Source: Epiperipatus broadwayi (lineage: Eukaryota; Onychophora; Udeonychophora; Euonychophora; Peripatidae). Taken from it: DNA of 64,000 nucleotides. Made by a program: the position numbers and the translations under genes. Position 1 is the first letter of the stretch; each line of letters begins with the position of its first letter. Below, in pieces: positions 61,771 through 64,000 of this stretch. The stretch is taken from positions 1,533,501 through 1,597,500 of the forward strand of contig JAQFVV010006428.1 in NCBI GenBank assembly GCA_028023455.1, written 5' to 3'. The notes beneath the pieces were generated by a model that saw only the letters and a list, made by a program, of their open reading frames with translations, did no database searches and was not told the origin of the DNA.

Positions 61771-62283
61771 ACCATGGCTTTAGATTTTTATAATTCTTTT
61801 AAATAATTGCTAGATTGTCACTGAAAAGAATATATATACATTTTATTATAAAGGTAAATTTACAGAGTATTGTTTTTTTTACATTTAAACACATGTCAGT
61901 AAGGAATATATCTGTTAGATGCAATCAACCTCCAGTGCAATTGTTTTGACTGCAATCTGTGAATAACTAATTAAAGCTAGCCAAATTATAACAAAGTAAG
62001 CAACCGGTTAAATTCTTTAAGTTGAAAATTCTTTATCCAAAAATAGTATTACCTGTAATGATAAATGAATGACTAATAAAAATTATTAATTATTAATATA
62101 CTTTTAGTATTACCAGTATTTGAATTAGTCTGACATGAATGACTTAATATATCAGAATATATTGCTGCTGGATAGACTAACATTTATATTATTTATGTAT
62201 CATATTTGTTAATATTTATATGTACAATACAGGCCAATATATATATATGTTTAAAACTGTTTTATACATTTTCTTAAATGTAG

Positions 62284-62428
62284 ACTGTCTGAGGAGTATG
62301 AAAGATCTCGTTTTAATATCAGTGAAAATGATGAGAAGTTTTTGGAAAATCCAATTAATATTTTTCATCTTGTTAAACGATTCCATATGGTTATTAAGCC
62401 AATTGTTGATCTCATGAACAAGACTAAA
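62284..62428 (+). CDS. P4HA: Prolyl 4-hydroxylase alpha subunit, second coding exon
   Basis: Continues exon 1 in frame. The split codon AT|A gives isoleucine, then LSEEYERSRFNISEND, EKFLENPINIFHLVKRFH and MVIKPIVDLMNKTK follow. The family keeps an NP/HP..AF.L.KR pattern at this place in the N-terminal domain, here ENPINIFHLVKR. Length is 145 bp, so exons 1 and 2 together give exactly 113 codons. The acceptor is TTCTTAAATGTAG and the donor is AAA|GTAAAT. An immediately following (TTA)n microsatellite and LINE tail start only about 40 bp after the donor. The peptide-substrate and catalytic domains (the latter with the HxD...H iron site) would lie in exons beyond 64 kb. Confidence 0.85.
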
Positions 62429-62463
62429 GTAAATGGTACTATAATTGTTTTTTTAATTTTTTA

Positions 62464-62468
<5 letters not shown>

Positions 62469-62559
<91 letters not shown>

Positions 62560-62598
62560 GTTATTATTGTTGTTGTTGTTGTTGTCGTTGTTGTTGTT
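62469..62598. repeat. (TTA)n/(TTG)n microsatellite
   Basis: About 130 bp of TTA repeats passing into TTG repeats. Read on the minus strand it is the (TAA)n-type tail of the adjoining LINE. Leucine-rich frames across it are artefacts. Confidence 0.95.
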
Positions 62599-63786
62599 TC
62601 AAAAAGGAGTTTTATTAGTCAAAAGAGTGTTACATACTTTTTCTTTTGCATACATATGTTTACATTTGCAGTTGTTGGGTTTACATTAACAGTTTGAATA
62701 AGGGTTGGTTACAACCTTCAAAGGGTCAAAATTTTACGACATTAATGCACATAGTTTATTACTACATTTATTTAAGTTTATCCATTGTTTATGTGAATTC
62801 AATTTACAACAAAGAAAAGCAGTGTAATTTTAATAATTATTACATATTGATTACATATGTATGCAGTACATATAATTTTGATTTTTACAGATATGTATTT
62901 GTTCAGGTCCATGTTGTGTCATTATCCAGGTTATGGTTGCTTTTGATATTCTGTCTATTCACGAGAGTATTCTTTTTGTTTTTTTTTGTGTGCACAAATA
63001 CCATAAAGTATTACTATGATTTGTTAAACTGATTGTCATATGATTTGTTAAATATATTGTTGGGTTTGTATTTGCAAGCTATGTGAGTTGTTTGCTGCCT
63101 AAGCAATGACCAAGTTGTCAAATATAGTTGCAGTTTTGATATGAGGTTGTCTCTATTTCTTATGTAAGTTAATTTATTTCTAAACATAGATGGGTGTCTT
63201 TTAGCATTGTTGCCTAGTAAGAATGTGCATCTTGTGCATCAAAAGGCATGTAAAACAAATGTGGCTACTCTTATATTTGGGATTGATTTATCTTGATATG
63301 TACCCATAATCTGATCTATTATAGTATTAGGTCATGTTTAAGTGTCACACATTATATCCCTTATTTGCTTCAGTGCTGTGCTTTGGTATATGAGATGTTG
63401 TAAAATCTCTTCAGGCCAATGGCATAATTTACAAAATGGATCAATTGAAAAGTACATTCTCCTATTATGTAGAAAGTACATTGTTGGCATGGCAAGGAGA
63501 TTAATTTTAATGATGAAATCAAAATACTTGGGTTCCAATGTGCATCTTTAATACATTTGTAATAATTTTTTATTGTTTATTCCTAGCATTGGAGAAGGAT
63601 CATTGTTTTGTTATTCCTGATGTGTAAAACTATATATATCCCAGTATATGTATACTTATCTGTGTATTGTTCAGGTATATTAGATGTCTTCTTGTATCTG
63701 TAAGTCATTAATGTAATATATTGCTATTGTGGAGATGGTGTGTTCGTGGGATGAATTTGGATCAGGCAATTGAGCTTTGGGAATTG
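62469..63786 (-). pseudogene. 5'-truncated LINE 3' end with (TAA)n tail, copy 1
   Basis: The minus strand carries the C-terminus of a LINE reverse transcriptase protein (63338-63538). It has LLAMPTMYFLHNRRMYF, then the zinc-finger-like FCKLCHWPEEILQHLIYQS, in which CxxC and H are present but the usual last cysteine is serine. A long 3' untranslated region follows, and the element ends AAAACTCCTTTTTGAAAC plus the microsatellite. A second copy of this same 3' end starts at 63787. The clade is not certain. Zinc-finger tails of this kind occur in several LINE groups. Confidence 0.65.
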
Positions 63787-63794
63787 TTTATTAC

Positions 63795-63848
<54 letters not shown>

Positions 63849-64000
63849 CATCATCATCATCATCACCTTTCAAAAGGACTTTATTGCATATAACAGGAAA
63901 AAGGTTACATTTATAACTATTTTACCATATACAGATGATTGAAGTTAATATAAATAAATTGAAAATTGTAATTTGTGGAGGGGGGACAACAAAAACAAAG
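63787..64000 (-). mobile_element. LINE 3' end with (TAA)n tail, copy 2, continuing beyond the window
   Basis: An (ATT)n run with CATCAT units (63787-63866), then CCTTTCAAAAGGACTTTATT, corresponds to TTTCAAAAAGGAGTTTTATT at 62597 in copy 1. It reads on the minus strand and is cut by the window end. The isoleucine-rich frame across the repeat is an artefact. Confidence 0.65.

Larger units (their letters stand above)
44263..62283 (+). other. P4HA intron 1 (18,021 bp)
   Basis: Bounded by GTAAGT at 44263 and by a pyrimidine-containing stretch ending AAATGTAG at 62283. It joins two exons that continue one protein family in frame. The intron holds a family-A LTR with leader, three F1 foldbacks, several F2 copies, a LINE with an embedded tRNA-like sequence and a palindrome. 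The rest is AT-rich sequence in which I recognise nothing, notably 48200-49500, 49760-54800 and 60700-61680. Confidence 0.8.

Noticed and set aside
62342-62689. 115-codon frame with a polyleucine centre
   Set aside because: It translates the (TTA)n/(TTG)n microsatellite. The real coding frame of exon 2 is a different one that ends at 62428.
63721-63942. 73-codon polyisoleucine frame
   Set aside because: It translates an (ATT)n tail of a LINE.
1-64000. CRISPR array, prophage, operon or rRNA
   Set aside because: No regularly spaced short direct repeats with unique spacers, no rRNA-like conserved stretches, and the intron-exon structure and retroelements indicate an animal nuclear genome.

Overview
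The window looks like gene-poor, strongly AT-rich animal nuclear DNA. It has no operon-like gene packing. It holds one spliced protein gene whose first two coding exons lie about 18 kb apart, and the rest is mostly decayed transposable elements. Ty3/gypsy LTR elements, a Penelope-like element, non-LTR retrotransposons with (TAA)n tails, several tRNA-derived SINEs and an unusual number of long palindromic repeats fit a large invertebrate genome. A cephalopod-like mollusc is my best guess, by inference from this repeat mix only.

Layout. 1-2 kb: internal pol fragment of a Ty3/gypsy element (family B). 4.25-11.28 kb: a palindromic repeat of about 1.7 kb, split by a complete but inactivated Ty3/gypsy element (family A, 4630-9955, minus strand, 685-bp LTRs, 5-bp target duplication). 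15-21 kb: a LINE endonuclease relic, then two Penelope-like element 3' parts in inverted orientation. One arm carries a 1,955-bp insertion that ends in a C-rich island. 16.2 and 21.6 kb: two copies of a foldback retroposon (called F1 here). 22.7-24.2 kb: a SINE and a 1.2-kb element with terminal inverted repeats. 25.4-27.4 kb: a second family-B gypsy fragment, minus strand. 29.3-29.7 kb and 35.2-37.5 kb: two more palindromes, the second with a mirrored array of CTCF-like motifs. The remaining stretches are AT-rich and show nothing I recognise.

The gene. Exon 1 (44069-44262) encodes a signal peptide and the start of the N-terminal domain of a prolyl 4-hydroxylase alpha subunit. Exon 2 (62284-62428) continues it in frame, and further exons must lie beyond 64 kb. 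The 18,021-bp intron holds a family-A LTR with leader, three F1 copies, members of a second foldback family (F2), a LINE interrupted by a tRNA-Gly(TCC)-like sequence, and a palindrome flanked by an 18-bp duplication.

The most notable signal is the F1 family. Five copies are present, most with inverted arms, and three have exact 13-14 bp target duplications and related ends. That suggests LINE-mobilised foldback retroposons rather than ordinary cut-and-paste MITEs. Identities, mismatch counts and boundaries were read by eye, without alignment software.
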